A DNA stretch of 64,000 nt from assembly GCA_963545485.1 (NCBI GenBank), contig CAUUJG010000004.1:1-64000 (forward strand), written 5' to 3'. Within the stretch, counting starts at the first letter, position 1. Every line of letters begins with the position of its first letter. Under the pieces are notes generated by a model that searched no databases, had not been told where the DNA came from, and worked only from the letters and a program-made list of their open reading frames with translations. The position numbers and the translations under genes are program-made. The stretch is from CAUTUX01 sp963545485. Lineage in GTDB: Bacteria > Bacillota > Clostridia > Christensenellales > CAG-917. Shown one piece after another: positions 37,237-44,752 of this stretch.

Positions 37237-37551
37237 TAATTCATATGCTTCATTACTTTTTTCTGTCACTTTAAATCTTTGTCTATCAAAAAAATCTTTC
37301 GACTCCTCTTCTCCAATCAAAATATCTAATGGTGATGTTGTGTTCCCCGCAACATCGCCTTTTTCATCCATATATCTATCTAGAGAGAATGTTTCTGTTG
37401 CAATATATCCACCCCGCCATTTTTGTTTTAACTCTTTTTGAAATATTCGTTTTTCTTGTTTTTCCAAAGCTTCATGAATCTTTAGATATTTATCATCTAC
37501 CCATACTTCACTTTTACTTCCGTCTACAAATTCATAAATTATTTTTTTCAT
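37207..37551 (-). CDS. Sigma-70-like island regulator, split by a poly-A frameshift
   Basis: In frame this gives 114 residues (MKKIIYEFVDGSKSEVWVDD onward) resembling the N-terminal and middle part of small sigma-like proteins of conjugative elements (Tn916 orf8 type, with the TFSLDRYMDEKGD block). It ends prematurely just before the helix-turn-helix; the rest is in the -1 frame. The junction TTA AAA AAA AAG contains an A-AAA-AAG heptamer, the classic -1 slippery sequence. Start at 37551 is chosen for AGGAGG upstream; the longer frame to 37590 runs into the terminator hairpin. Confidence 0.7.
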   Translation of the reverse strand: MKKIIYEFVDGSKSEVWVDDKYLKIHEALEKQEKRIFQKELKQKWRGGYIATETFSLDRYMDEKGDVAGNTTSPLDILIGEEESKDFFDRQRFKVTEKSNEAYELKKKVLKIQK

Positions 37552-37571
37552 ATTCTTATTCCTCCTAAAAT

Positions 37572-37611
37572 AAAAAATCCTACAAAACACTCTTGTGTTT
37601 TTTGTAGGACT
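37572..37611 (-). terminator. Terminator/attenuator directly before the sigma-like gene
   Basis: Long hairpin (TCCTACAAAACAC, loop TCTT, then GTG, six T and GTAGGA on the plus strand, 37578-37609), followed on the minus strand by TTTTTTATTTT and then immediately the AGGAGG of the sigma-like gene (37562-37567). It either ends transcripts from the zinc-finger gene or acts as an attenuator. Confidence 0.65.
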
Positions 37612-37749
37612 TTGATAACTTCTAGCGATAGTTTCTGTTTTCTACAACTTTTGTTCCTTTCCTATGTTGGTCTTATTTTGTGCCACATTCAGGATGCCGA
37701 AACAAGTTTTATATTAGTTTTCTGACAAAGGGGTATGCACTACGTTGTT
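37612..37749 (-). other. Leader region upstream of the sigma-like gene
   Basis: About 140 bp between the zinc-finger gene and the hairpin. I see no ORF and no riboswitch I recognise. Confidence 0.3.
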
Positions 37750-37959
37750 TTACGACTTAATCCTCCTTTCAAGTTCGGAATATTTAAGTACTTTCTCAGA
37801 GATGTTTCTTGTGTTTATTGACATCTGTCCATTATCATCCAAACTTATTCGTATTGACTGTAAACATTCGGGGCATAGAAACAACACATCCTGACATTCC
37901 TTTGCTTCAAACAATAACTGGTTACATATTGGACATCTAATTTCTTTTCTCTTCGACAT
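37750..37959 (-). CDS. Small zinc-finger (Com-like) protein
   Basis: 69 residues with two Cys pairs (CPICNQLLFEAKECQDVLFL then CPECL), a Mu Com-like four-Cys knuckle. AGGAGA precedes the ATG. Such proteins may bind RNA or DNA; on this island it lies between the LexA-like and sigma-like genes, so a regulatory role is plausible. Confidence 0.6.
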   Translation of the reverse strand: MSKRKEIRCPICNQLLFEAKECQDVLFLCPECLQSIRISLDDNGQMSINTRNISEKVLKYSELERRIKS

Positions 37960-37968
37960 TGTTCTCTC

Positions 37969-38568
37969 CTAAAATTTCTTAATATTCCCTACTACTACTC
38001 CAAATACTTCACACTCTTTTACAACTATATCTTTCATGTTTTTATTTCTTGGATGTAAGACAACTTGTTCTTTTTCTGGTCTATATTCCTTTATAGTTGC
38101 CTCTCCATCGATCATTGCTAGGATGATCTGTCCATACTCCGCTGTTCTCTGTTTTCTCACAACGACAAGATCTCCATCACTAATCCCTATATCTATCATG
38201 CTCGTGCCTTTTACTCGAACCATTACTAACTCTCCAGTCCCAAACAAATTTGCAGGCAGAGCATATGTATCTTCAATGTCTTGTATTGCGAGTATTGGTT
38301 GCCCACATGCTGCAGCTCCTACCAATGGTACATTTACAGCATTTGCTGTGAATCGATCATCAACAGATATCTTCCCATCCTGTTCTCTTTGAATAATTCC
38401 TTGTGCTTCCAATATATCTACATATCTCTTTACTTTAGACAATGATGAAAACTGCCTTGGGAATCTTCTCATTATTTTTCTATACCCTGGTGACTTCGCA
38501 TATTTTTTCTGTTCCTCATAAATATAGTCACTTAACTGTATTAACAATCCTTCATTATATGTTCTCAT
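37969..38568 (-). CDS. lexA: LexA-type repressor (S24 self-cleaving)
   Basis: 199 residues. N-terminal winged helix (about 1-70; SPGYRKIMRRFPRQFSSLSK), then a self-cleavage site at Cys88-Gly89 (VGAAACGQPILA) where most LexA proteins have Ala-Gly and UmuD has Cys-Gly. The catalytic dyad is Ser123 (GTSM) and Lys160 (GEATIKEY), correctly spaced. It would repress until RecA filament-induced cleavage during DNA damage. It may be the chromosomal LexA or an island repressor; its position at the head of the island suggests control of transfer genes. Confidence 0.82.
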   Translation of the reverse strand: MRTYNEGLLIQLSDYIYEEQKKYAKSPGYRKIMRRFPRQFSSLSKVKRYVDILEAQGIIQREQDGKISVDDRFTANAVNVPLVGAAACGQPILAIQDIEDTYALPANLFGTGELVMVRVKGTSMIDIGISDGDLVVVRKQRTAEYGQIILAMIDGEATIKEYRPEKEQVVLHPRNKNMKDIVVKECEVFGVVVGNIKKF

Positions 38569-38583
38569 TTTGGCACCTTTTCG

Positions 38584-38633
38584 GAACGCTCCGTTCTTGT
38601 TTAAAAAATAACATATCTAACATTTCTGTGCAA
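38584..38633 (-). promoter_or_regulatory. Promoter and probable operator of the LexA-like gene
   Basis: On the minus strand: TTGCAC (38628-38633), a 17-bp spacer, TATTTT (38605-38610), and an inverted repeat GAACG-GAG-CGTTC at 38584-38596 just downstream. The repeat resembles a LexA box but has 5 instead of 4 bases between GAAC and GTTC. Autorepression is likely. Confidence 0.55.
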
Positions 38634-38754
38634 CTGTTTTTTATTTATTTTTCTTTTGGTATTTCTCTATTGTGACAATATTGGTTTTCATCACTTTATC
38701 CGCTATTTTTGCCACCACTCAATATATTATTTAGTCTCACTTTTTTCATGTCAC

Positions 38755-38832
38755 ATCGATACTCCACACGACTAAAGTCATGGGGTTCTTGTTTCAGCGA
38801 CCACTATGTTGCTACAAGGGCTTTCGTTTTTT
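38755..38832 (-). mobile_element. Remnant right end of an IS200/IS605-type element (TnpB guide-RNA end)
   Basis: On the minus strand the sequence CAAGAACCCCATGACTTTAG continues GTCGTGTGGAGTATCG. The hairpin CATGACT/AGTCGTG flanked by GAACCCC is very characteristic of the 3' end of IS605-family tnpB transcripts in Firmicutes. No transposase or tnpB is present; mnmG ends 5 bp away. It is a solo end, or a non-autonomous (PATE-like) copy. Confidence 0.5.
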
Positions 38833-38836
38833 ACTT

Positions 38837-40699
38837 CTACTCTTTTTTATCTTCTCGTCGATCACTTCTATATTTTTGCAAATAAACAATAAGTATTGAT
38901 ACATCTGCAGGAGACACCCCAGAAATTCTAGAAGCTTGTCCTATGGATATAGGTCTTATATTCTCAAGCTTCTCTCTTGCTTCTACTCTTAATCCTTTAA
39001 GTGCACTATAATCAATATCTTCTGGAATTAGCTTGCTCTCGATTTTTTTCTGGGCATCTATTGCTGCCTGTTGCTTTTTTAAATATCCCTCATACTTAAT
39101 TTCTATAACAGCAGCCTTCTTCGCTTCAGAAGTTTGATCTCCTTGCAAATATTTTATTACATCAATTATTTTAAGTTCCGGTCTTTTTGCTAGTTCTGCA
39201 ACTGTCCCATGAATCAATCGTATATTATATTTGTCTTGAATTTCTTTTTTTTCATTCTTTGTTAATTTTCGATTAAGGTCTTCAATGCAAGCCTCGATTT
39301 CTTTTTGTTTTACAAGATACTTTTTATATCTCTCTTCTGTTACAAGTCCTACTTCATATCCCCTTTGCGTAAGTCTTTTATCTGCATTATCTTGTCTCAA
39401 ATACAACCTATGTTCTGCTCTTGCGGTCATCATTCGATATGGCTCCTCTGTTCCTTTTGTTACAAGATCGTCTATAAGAACTCCTATATATGCTTCATCC
39501 CTATTTAGTATAAATGGTGGTTTATTATCAATCTTATGAGCTGCATTAATGCCAGCAACTATACCTTGCCCCGCAGCTTCTTCATATCCACTACTACCAT
39601 TTATCTGCCCTGCAAAAAAAAGATTTTCTATTTTTTTATGCTCCAGCGTTTTCTTTAATTCCAGTGGGTTTACCGCTACATATTCTATTGCATACCCGTA
39701 TTTTGCAAATCTGCATTTCTCAAACCCTGGCAAAGAATGATACATTTGCTCTTGTACTTTCGGTGGCATTGATGTTGACATCCCCTGCACATACATTTCA
39801 TCAGAATTCAATCCTTCAGGTTCAACAAAGATTTGATGTCTCTCTTTGTTTGAAAACCTCATTATCTTTGTTTCTATTGATGGGCAGTATCTAGGTCCTA
39901 TGCCCGTTATATGTCCATTATATAATGGACTATCATTAATATTGTTTTTAATTATTTCATGTGTTATAGGCGTTGTGTATGTTAAATAACATGGTTCAAA
40001 AATCTCAAGATCTTTATCTGTCATAAATGAGAAATGTTCCGTTTCTTCAACTATTTCTTCTTCCAATTTTGTAAAATCTATACTATCTCTATATATTCTT
40101 GCAGGGGTTCCAGTTTTAAATCTCCGTATGTCTATTCCGTTCTTTTTTAAACTTTTTGCAAGTCCTTCCGATCTTTTGTATCCACTTGGACCACTCTTTT
40201 TCGCATACGGACCTATTATTATTTCGCCATCAAGATAAACTCCGGTAGCTAGTACAACTGAAATTGCACTATATTTGTTTTTATCAGTTATTACACTCTG
40301 TATTTTCCCATCCTTAACTGTTATGCCTTTGCATTCTTCATATCTTACTGTAAGATTTTCCTGATTAGAAATTGTCTCTACCATCTTCTGGTGATATAAA
40401 AATTTATCTTCCTGTGCTCTTAAAGAAAATACTGCCGGACCTTTTGCAAGATTAAGCATTTTCTTTTGTATTGCTGCTTTATCTGCGTTTATCCCCATTT
40501 CTCCACCAAGTGCATCAATTTCCCGCACAAGGTGTCCTTTACTTGTCCCCCCAATTGATGGGTTGCACGCCATATATCCAACATTTGCAACATCTATACA
40601 TAACAATAATGTCTGCTTACCCATCCTAGATGATGCCAGTGCTGCCTCTATTCCCGCATGTCCTGCTCCAACTACTATTATTTGATATTTTTCCATCAT
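38837..40699 (-). CDS. mnmG: tRNA uridine-5-carboxymethylaminomethyl modification enzyme MnmG
   Basis: FAD-dependent partner of MnmE in cmnm5U34 tRNA modification. About 620 residues: VVGAGHAGIEAALASSRMG dinucleotide motif, the conserved CNPSIGGTSKGH block (Cys-Asn-Pro) and GYEEAAGQGIVAGINAA. Start at 40699 is chosen, overlapping the mnmE stop by 4 bp (ATGA); the longer frame begins with a TTG. Directly downstream comes not rsmG/parA, as in most Firmicutes, but the IS605 remnant and the secretion island. Confidence 0.96.
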   Translation of the reverse strand: MMEKYQIIVVGAGHAGIEAALASSRMGKQTLLLCIDVANVGYMACNPSIGGTSKGHLVREIDALGGEMGINADKAAIQKKMLNLAKGPAVFSLRAQEDKFLYHQKMVETISNQENLTVRYEECKGITVKDGKIQSVITDKNKYSAISVVLATGVYLDGEIIIGPYAKKSGPSGYKRSEGLAKSLKKNGIDIRRFKTGTPARIYRDSIDFTKLEEEIVEETEHFSFMTDKDLEIFEPCYLTYTTPITHEIIKNNINDSPLYNGHITGIGPRYCPSIETKIMRFSNKERHQIFVEPEGLNSDEMYVQGMSTSMPPKVQEQMYHSLPGFEKCRFAKYGYAIEYVAVNPLELKKTLEHKKIENLFFAGQINGSSGYEEAAGQGIVAGINAAHKIDNKPPFILNRDEAYIGVLIDDLVTKGTEEPYRMMTARAEHRLYLRQDNADKRLTQRGYEVGLVTEERYKKYLVKQKEIEACIEDLNRKLTKNEKKEIQDKYNIRLIHGTVAELAKRPELKIIDVIKYLQGDQTSEAKKAAVIEIKYEGYLKKQQAAIDAQKKIESKLIPEDIDYSALKGLRVEAREKLENIRPISIGQASRISGVSPADVSILIVYLQKYRSDRREDKKE

Positions 40700-41997
40700 T
40701 TGCCTACACAAAATCTTTCAAAAATTTTGTTTATTATGTCCTCAGTAACACTCTCTCCTGTTATTTCATCTAGGTGCCTTTTTGCTGCAATCAAACAAAC
40801 TAAAACCATATCTATATACATGTTGCTATCTATTTCATTGAGTTCTGCTATTGAATCTTTTATAGCTTCGTAATGTCTCTCTGTTGTTACCAAATCATAA
40901 TTCTCTATATTGTTTATCTCTAGCCGAAAAAGTATTGCGTCGAGCAATTCAATAATTCCCTCTTTGTTTTTTGCACTTATATACACAACATCTTTTCGTT
41001 TTTTTTCAATATGCCTATTAATCTTATCAATTTTATTAATTACATACAGTGTGTTCTTTTTTTCTACATCTATTTTTAAATTTCCTGTTGCATCCAACAC
41101 CTCAAGGATAATGTCTGCATTTTCTTTTTCTGAAAGTCCTTTTTCTATTCCTTTGCGTTCAACTATATTTGAACTTTCTCTTATCCCTGCTGTATCTATG
41201 AAAGTAAGCTTTACTCCTTTATATTCTATACTTTCTTTTATTATATCTCTGGTTGTTCCCGGTATATCTGTAACTATTGCTCTTTCATCATCAAGAATAG
41301 CATTTAATATGGATGATTTGCCCACATTGACATCTCCCGTCAAAACACAGTTAATTCCATTTTTTATCACTCTGCCTGTCTTATATGTATCCTTTAATTC
41401 TTCCAGCTGTTTTTTAATTTCCGGGACTACTGTTTTGTATTCTGTCAAAACTTCATCTTCCATTTCTTCTGGATAATCAAGTGATGCACTCATTTCAACA
41501 ATAAGAGATGAAAGATTCTCTGCTATTTTTTGAACTTTTTTTGCAAACTCTCCCTTCATTAATCTATATGCAGATTTAACAGCTGCAAGACTTTCTGCAT
41601 TAATCATATCTATGACGCCTTCGCAGTCAGATAATCTCATTTTCCCATTCAAAAAAGATCTTCGTGTAAATTCGCCTCTTCCTGCAAGTTTAGCCCCCTG
41701 CTTTAGAATTGTCTCAAGAGCTCCTTGCATTATCCTACTTCCTCCATGCAAATAAAACTCGATCGTCTCTTCTCCGGTATATGCCTTCTCTGGTGGCATA
41801 TAAACCGCATAACCAATGTCATTAAATCCATTGCCGACAAATGTTCCGAATTTCATAAGCAAAGGAGTCCATTCTTTATCCTTACTTATAAAAACTTGTT
41901 CTGCTATTTTTTTTGATTTTTCTCCAGAAAGTCTTAATATACCAATGCCGCCAGAACCGCTAGGTGTAGCTATTGCGACTATCGTACTGCTTCCCAT
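40696..41997 (-). CDS. mnmE: tRNA modification GTPase MnmE
   Basis: 433 residues (slightly short of the usual 450-460). N-terminal folate-binding domain (TIVAIATPSGSGGIGILRLS), helical domain, G domain with GDVNVGKSS, DIPGTTRD and DTAG motifs, and the C-terminal FCVGK containing the catalytic Cys. Forms a complex with MnmG. Confidence 0.96.
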   Translation of the reverse strand: MGSSTIVAIATPSGSGGIGILRLSGEKSKKIAEQVFISKDKEWTPLLMKFGTFVGNGFNDIGYAVYMPPEKAYTGEETIEFYLHGGSRIMQGALETILKQGAKLAGRGEFTRRSFLNGKMRLSDCEGVIDMINAESLAAVKSAYRLMKGEFAKKVQKIAENLSSLIVEMSASLDYPEEMEDEVLTEYKTVVPEIKKQLEELKDTYKTGRVIKNGINCVLTGDVNVGKSSILNAILDDERAIVTDIPGTTRDIIKESIEYKGVKLTFIDTAGIRESSNIVERKGIEKGLSEKENADIILEVLDATGNLKIDVEKKNTLYVINKIDKINRHIEKKRKDVVYISAKNKEGIIELLDAILFRLEINNIENYDLVTTERHYEAIKDSIAELNEIDSNMYIDMVLVCLIAAKRHLDEITGESVTEDIINKIFERFCVGK

Positions 41998-42717
41998 TTA
42001 TTTTTTGCCGAAACTCTTGCTTCTTATTGTTCTTGTATTAAGCTTTGTAACTCCACCTGTATACATTCCTGCATATACATCTCCGTCTGCCACTTCGCCG
42101 TGTCTATCATATATGTCTGCACCCTGAGGGATTATAACAACTTGTCTTCTTCCCTCTTGTCCTCTGCTCTGTGTGTCTATACCTTCAACAGATGATAGTG
42201 CTGTATGTATGACTTTTCTTTCCCAAGAATGCATTGGCTCCAATACAACAGCTCTCTTTGTTGCCTTGGCTTTTGATGCCATTTTATTCGCTAATGTAAT
42301 TAAGTTTTGTATTCTTTTTTCTTTATATGTATCTGCCTCGACACTAATGCTCTTGCCAAAAGCTTTTGTATATTTTGCGGAAAGTAAAGATTGTATTGCG
42401 TTCAACATCTCTCCTTTCTGTCCTATAACTCTAGATATATCATTCCCACTAAACTTAATTTCTATCTCATGGTCGTTTTCTATTAACTCAATAAAAACAT
42501 CATATCCGAGCATATCTATAAGTACTTTTGCAAATCTTTTAATATCTTCCGTCTCGCATGGTTTTTTTGTAAGACGCACGGATGCTGTTGCAAAAGCACT
42601 TCCCTTGGATAAAACTTCTATCTCTACATCTTCTTTTCTACACTTCAGTTCTTCAAGTCCTTTTTCAATCGCAACTTCAACTGAAACACCTGTCATTTCT
42701 ATTGTTTTATTTTCCAT
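41998..42717 (-). CDS. jag: RNA-binding protein Jag/KhpB
   Basis: 239 residues with Jag_N domain (about 1-55), a KH domain (VIGQKGEMLNAIQSLLS) and a C-terminal R3H domain (EPMHSWERKVIHTALSS). It forms with KhpA an RNA chaperone affecting cell elongation. It abuts mnmE (adjacent stop and start) and follows yidC, the conserved order. Confidence 0.93.
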   Translation of the reverse strand: MENKTIEMTGVSVEVAIEKGLEELKCRKEDVEIEVLSKGSAFATASVRLTKKPCETEDIKRFAKVLIDMLGYDVFIELIENDHEIEIKFSGNDISRVIGQKGEMLNAIQSLLSAKYTKAFGKSISVEADTYKEKRIQNLITLANKMASKAKATKRAVVLEPMHSWERKVIHTALSSVEGIDTQSRGQEGRRQVVIIPQGADIYDRHGEVADGDVYAGMYTGGVTKLNTRTIRSKSFGKK

Positions 42718-42730
42718 ATTTTCCTCTATT

Positions 42731-43960
42731 TTATTTTTTCTCTTCTTTTTTGTCTTGTATCGCTGACACTATCTTAAACGGTCCTTGAACAAATATTGTA
42801 GAAAATAGTGAGCTTGCAAGCATGTATAATGCAAATGCCCCAGAATACATAATTGCAAAAATTCCCATTATCACCGGCATCATGTATTTCATCATCTTCA
42901 TGCTCGCCCCAGAACCAAGACCTTGTCCTGTCGACTTTTGATCTTTCTTTTCTTTTGAATCTTTTTCAGGCTTTAACGTAGGTGGTTCCTTTTGAGCAAA
43001 AAGAATAGATGTCAAAAAGCTTAAAGCTATTGTAAGTAATGGCAAAATTAAAAGCCCATTCCATTTGCCTTTATATTTCCCTCTCCCATATCCTCCTTTG
43101 CCCTGCACTTCTCCCATAACATCGTTATATCTATCTTTTGTAAGCCCTGTAAGCTTTGCAGAATCAAAACCAGATTGTCCTGTTATTTCTTCATATGTTG
43201 GTACTGGTGTTTTCCATGTGTCTGAGACAAAAATGTTTTGTATCCATAAAAATCCAGTTTTGTTTTTTGAATCTTTTTTATTTTCTTTATGAGGCCACAC
43301 AAATTTCTTTTTATTATCATAGCCATAATATTTTAAAACTGCTTTTTGAGCTTCTTTTTTTGCTTCCTGATATTCTTTGAATTTTTCAGGGGTCTTTTCA
43401 AGCTCCTCTTTGTAGTTGTTTCCCAATTTTTTTTGCATTACCTGCTCATATGTTCTATCAGCTCCTTGATATGTTTTTGCAAACTGATATGAAACTGTCT
43501 GTCTGAATCCTCCAAAAACAACAAAGAATATGACCATTGTAATAATTGTAGGCAAACATGACCCCAACATTGAATATTTCTCTCGTTTATATAAGGCCAT
43601 TTGTTCTTGTTGATATCTTTGTTTATCATCGGCAAGCTTTTTTTGTAAGGCTTCAAGTTCAGGCTTCATTTTTTTCATCTTCTTGTTGTTCTTAACCATT
43701 ATAATTTGTTGCCACACATCAAAAGGAAGAAGTATTAATCTTAGCGAAATTGTAAATATAATAATAGTCAATGAAAAGTTTGGAACACTCTTGTTAATTG
43801 CCATCATAAACTTTGCCATAAAATGTTGCGGTTGTGGTATTTCCCCTGCTACATTTTGAATATTATCTTTTGCTCCGCAAGCAGATAACAATAGAATTGT
43901 TAATGACAACATCACAAGTAACAAAAGTACTTTTGTTGATTTTTTTCTTAAATTAGCCAT
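42731..43960 (-). CDS. yidC: Membrane protein insertase YidC/Oxa1 (SpoIIIJ type)
   Basis: 409 residues. Lipoprotein signal (LTILLLSACG), then a conserved insertase core: helix at NFSLTIIIFTISLRLILLPF, a hydrophilic loop, and later helices. A large extra loop rich in Lys and Tyr (about residues 175-300) lies between the second and third core helices, making the protein longer than B. subtilis SpoIIIJ (261). Overlaps yidD by 13 bp. Confidence 0.93.
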   Translation of the reverse strand: MANLRKKSTKVLLLLVMLSLTILLLSACGAKDNIQNVAGEIPQPQHFMAKFMMAINKSVPNFSLTIIIFTISLRLILLPFDVWQQIIMVKNNKKMKKMKPELEALQKKLADDKQRYQQEQMALYKREKYSMLGSCLPTIITMVIFFVVFGGFRQTVSYQFAKTYQGADRTYEQVMQKKLGNNYKEELEKTPEKFKEYQEAKKEAQKAVLKYYGYDNKKKFVWPHKENKKDSKNKTGFLWIQNIFVSDTWKTPVPTYEEITGQSGFDSAKLTGLTKDRYNDVMGEVQGKGGYGRGKYKGKWNGLLILPLLTIALSFLTSILFAQKEPPTLKPEKDSKEKKDQKSTGQGLGSGASMKMMKYMMPVIMGIFAIMYSGAFALYMLASSLFSTIFVQGPFKIVSAIQDKKEEKK

Positions 43961-44190
43961 TTGGCCTTCCCTCTAAAGTTTTCTGGCACGGGATCAAATC
44001 CTCCTTTTGAAAACGGATTACATCTTATAACTCTTGCTATTCCCATTAGTGTTCCCGCAATCAAGCCCCATTTATCTATCGCATCATACATATACATTGA
44101 ACATGTAGGTCTATATTTACATTTCCTTCCTATCGCTTTGGATAATGTGTGCTTATATAATTTTAAAATCCAAAACGCTACTCTTTTCAT
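43948..44190 (-). CDS. yidD: Membrane protein insertion efficiency factor YidD
   Basis: 80 residues with the family signature KCKYRPTCSMYMYDAIDKWG and the downstream RVIRCNPFSKGGFDPVP. Start overlaps the rnpA stop by 4 bp. Assists YidC. Confidence 0.95.
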   Translation of the reverse strand: MKRVAFWILKLYKHTLSKAIGRKCKYRPTCSMYMYDAIDKWGLIAGTLMGIARVIRCNPFSKGGFDPVPENFRGKAKWLI

Positions 44191-44519
44191 TTATATGCTC
44201 CAGCTTTCAAAAAAATGTTATCAACAATTTCACTAATTTCCGAGTAATTTTTATCTGCTATTTTCTCGTTTGGCACGAGCACATATAAATAATTTTTATC
44301 TATCCTCTCTATTCTCTTTGCCAGAATTTCCCGAATCCTTCTTTTAAGTTTGTTTCTATGGACTGCATTCCCGATTTTTTTTGATATTGATATCCCTATT
44401 TTTAGCCCTTCTTTTGATGGTGCTCTATGCAGTCTTATATATTCCGATCCTGTTTTTGTTCCTTTCTTATATACATAAGTAAACGAACCTCGCTTTTTTA
44501 AGCGATTTTCTCTTCTCAT
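44187..44519 (-). CDS. rnpA: Ribonuclease P protein component
   Basis: 110 residues. Conserved KRGSFTYVYKKGTK and the RNR-type motif HRNKLKRRIREIL; pairs with RNase P RNA for tRNA 5' maturation. It begins 1 bp after the rpmH stop (TAAGATG). Confidence 0.95.
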   Translation of the reverse strand: MRRENRLKKRGSFTYVYKKGTKTGSEYIRLHRAPSKEGLKIGISISKKIGNAVHRNKLKRRIREILAKRIERIDKNYLYVLVPNEKIADKNYSEISEIVDNIFLKAGAYK

Positions 44520-44520
44520 C

Positions 44521-44655
44521 TTATGCTGATAATTTAGCTCTTCCTCTTTGACGACGTCTCTTTATAACCCTTCTTCCACCTGTTGTTTTCATTCTTTCTC
44601 TAAAACCGTGCACCTTGCTTCTTTTTCTTTTTTTCGGTTGAAATGTTCTCTTCAT
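44521..44655 (-). CDS. rpmH: 50S ribosomal protein L34
   Basis: 44 residues, MKRTFQPKKRKRSKVHGFRE onward to GRAKLSA, the near-invariant L34 sequence. GGAGG lies 6 nt upstream. In most bacteria dnaA lies upstream of rpmH; here it is argS, with a 97-bp gap that probably holds the promoter (TTGACT on the minus strand near 44718). Confidence 0.97.
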   Translation of the reverse strand: MKRTFQPKKRKRSKVHGFRERMKTTGGRRVIKRRRQRGRAKLSA

Positions 44656-44752
44656 TGTTGCCTCCGCTAATTTACTATTAATATACGCCTATAAAGTTTA
44701 ATAAATCTATGCTCTCAAAGTCAACTAAACATAAATTCCAAAAAATGATGAC

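Larger units (their letters stand above)
24981..38568 (-). mobile_element. Conjugation-like (type IV secretion) island without relaxase or integrase
   Basis: One minus-strand cluster. In transcription order it runs: LexA-like repressor, zinc-finger protein, sigma-like regulator, XRE repressor, VirD4 coupling ATPase, giant Ig-repeat surface protein, VirB2-like pilin, VirB6-like membrane protein, VirB4 ATPase, ArdC-like protein, a 44-residue protein, a DUF3846-like protein and a 160-residue island-type protein. Most neighbours overlap or are a few bp apart. The set matches the core of Firmicutes/mollicute integrative conjugative elements, but I see no relaxase, integrase/recombinase, VirB8/TcpC or cell-wall hydrolase. 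The limits given are those of the gene cluster, not proven element ends. Confidence 0.7.

Noticed and set aside
38584..38596. Canonical LexA box
   Set aside because: The spacing between GAAC and GTTC is five, not four; kept only as a probable operator.
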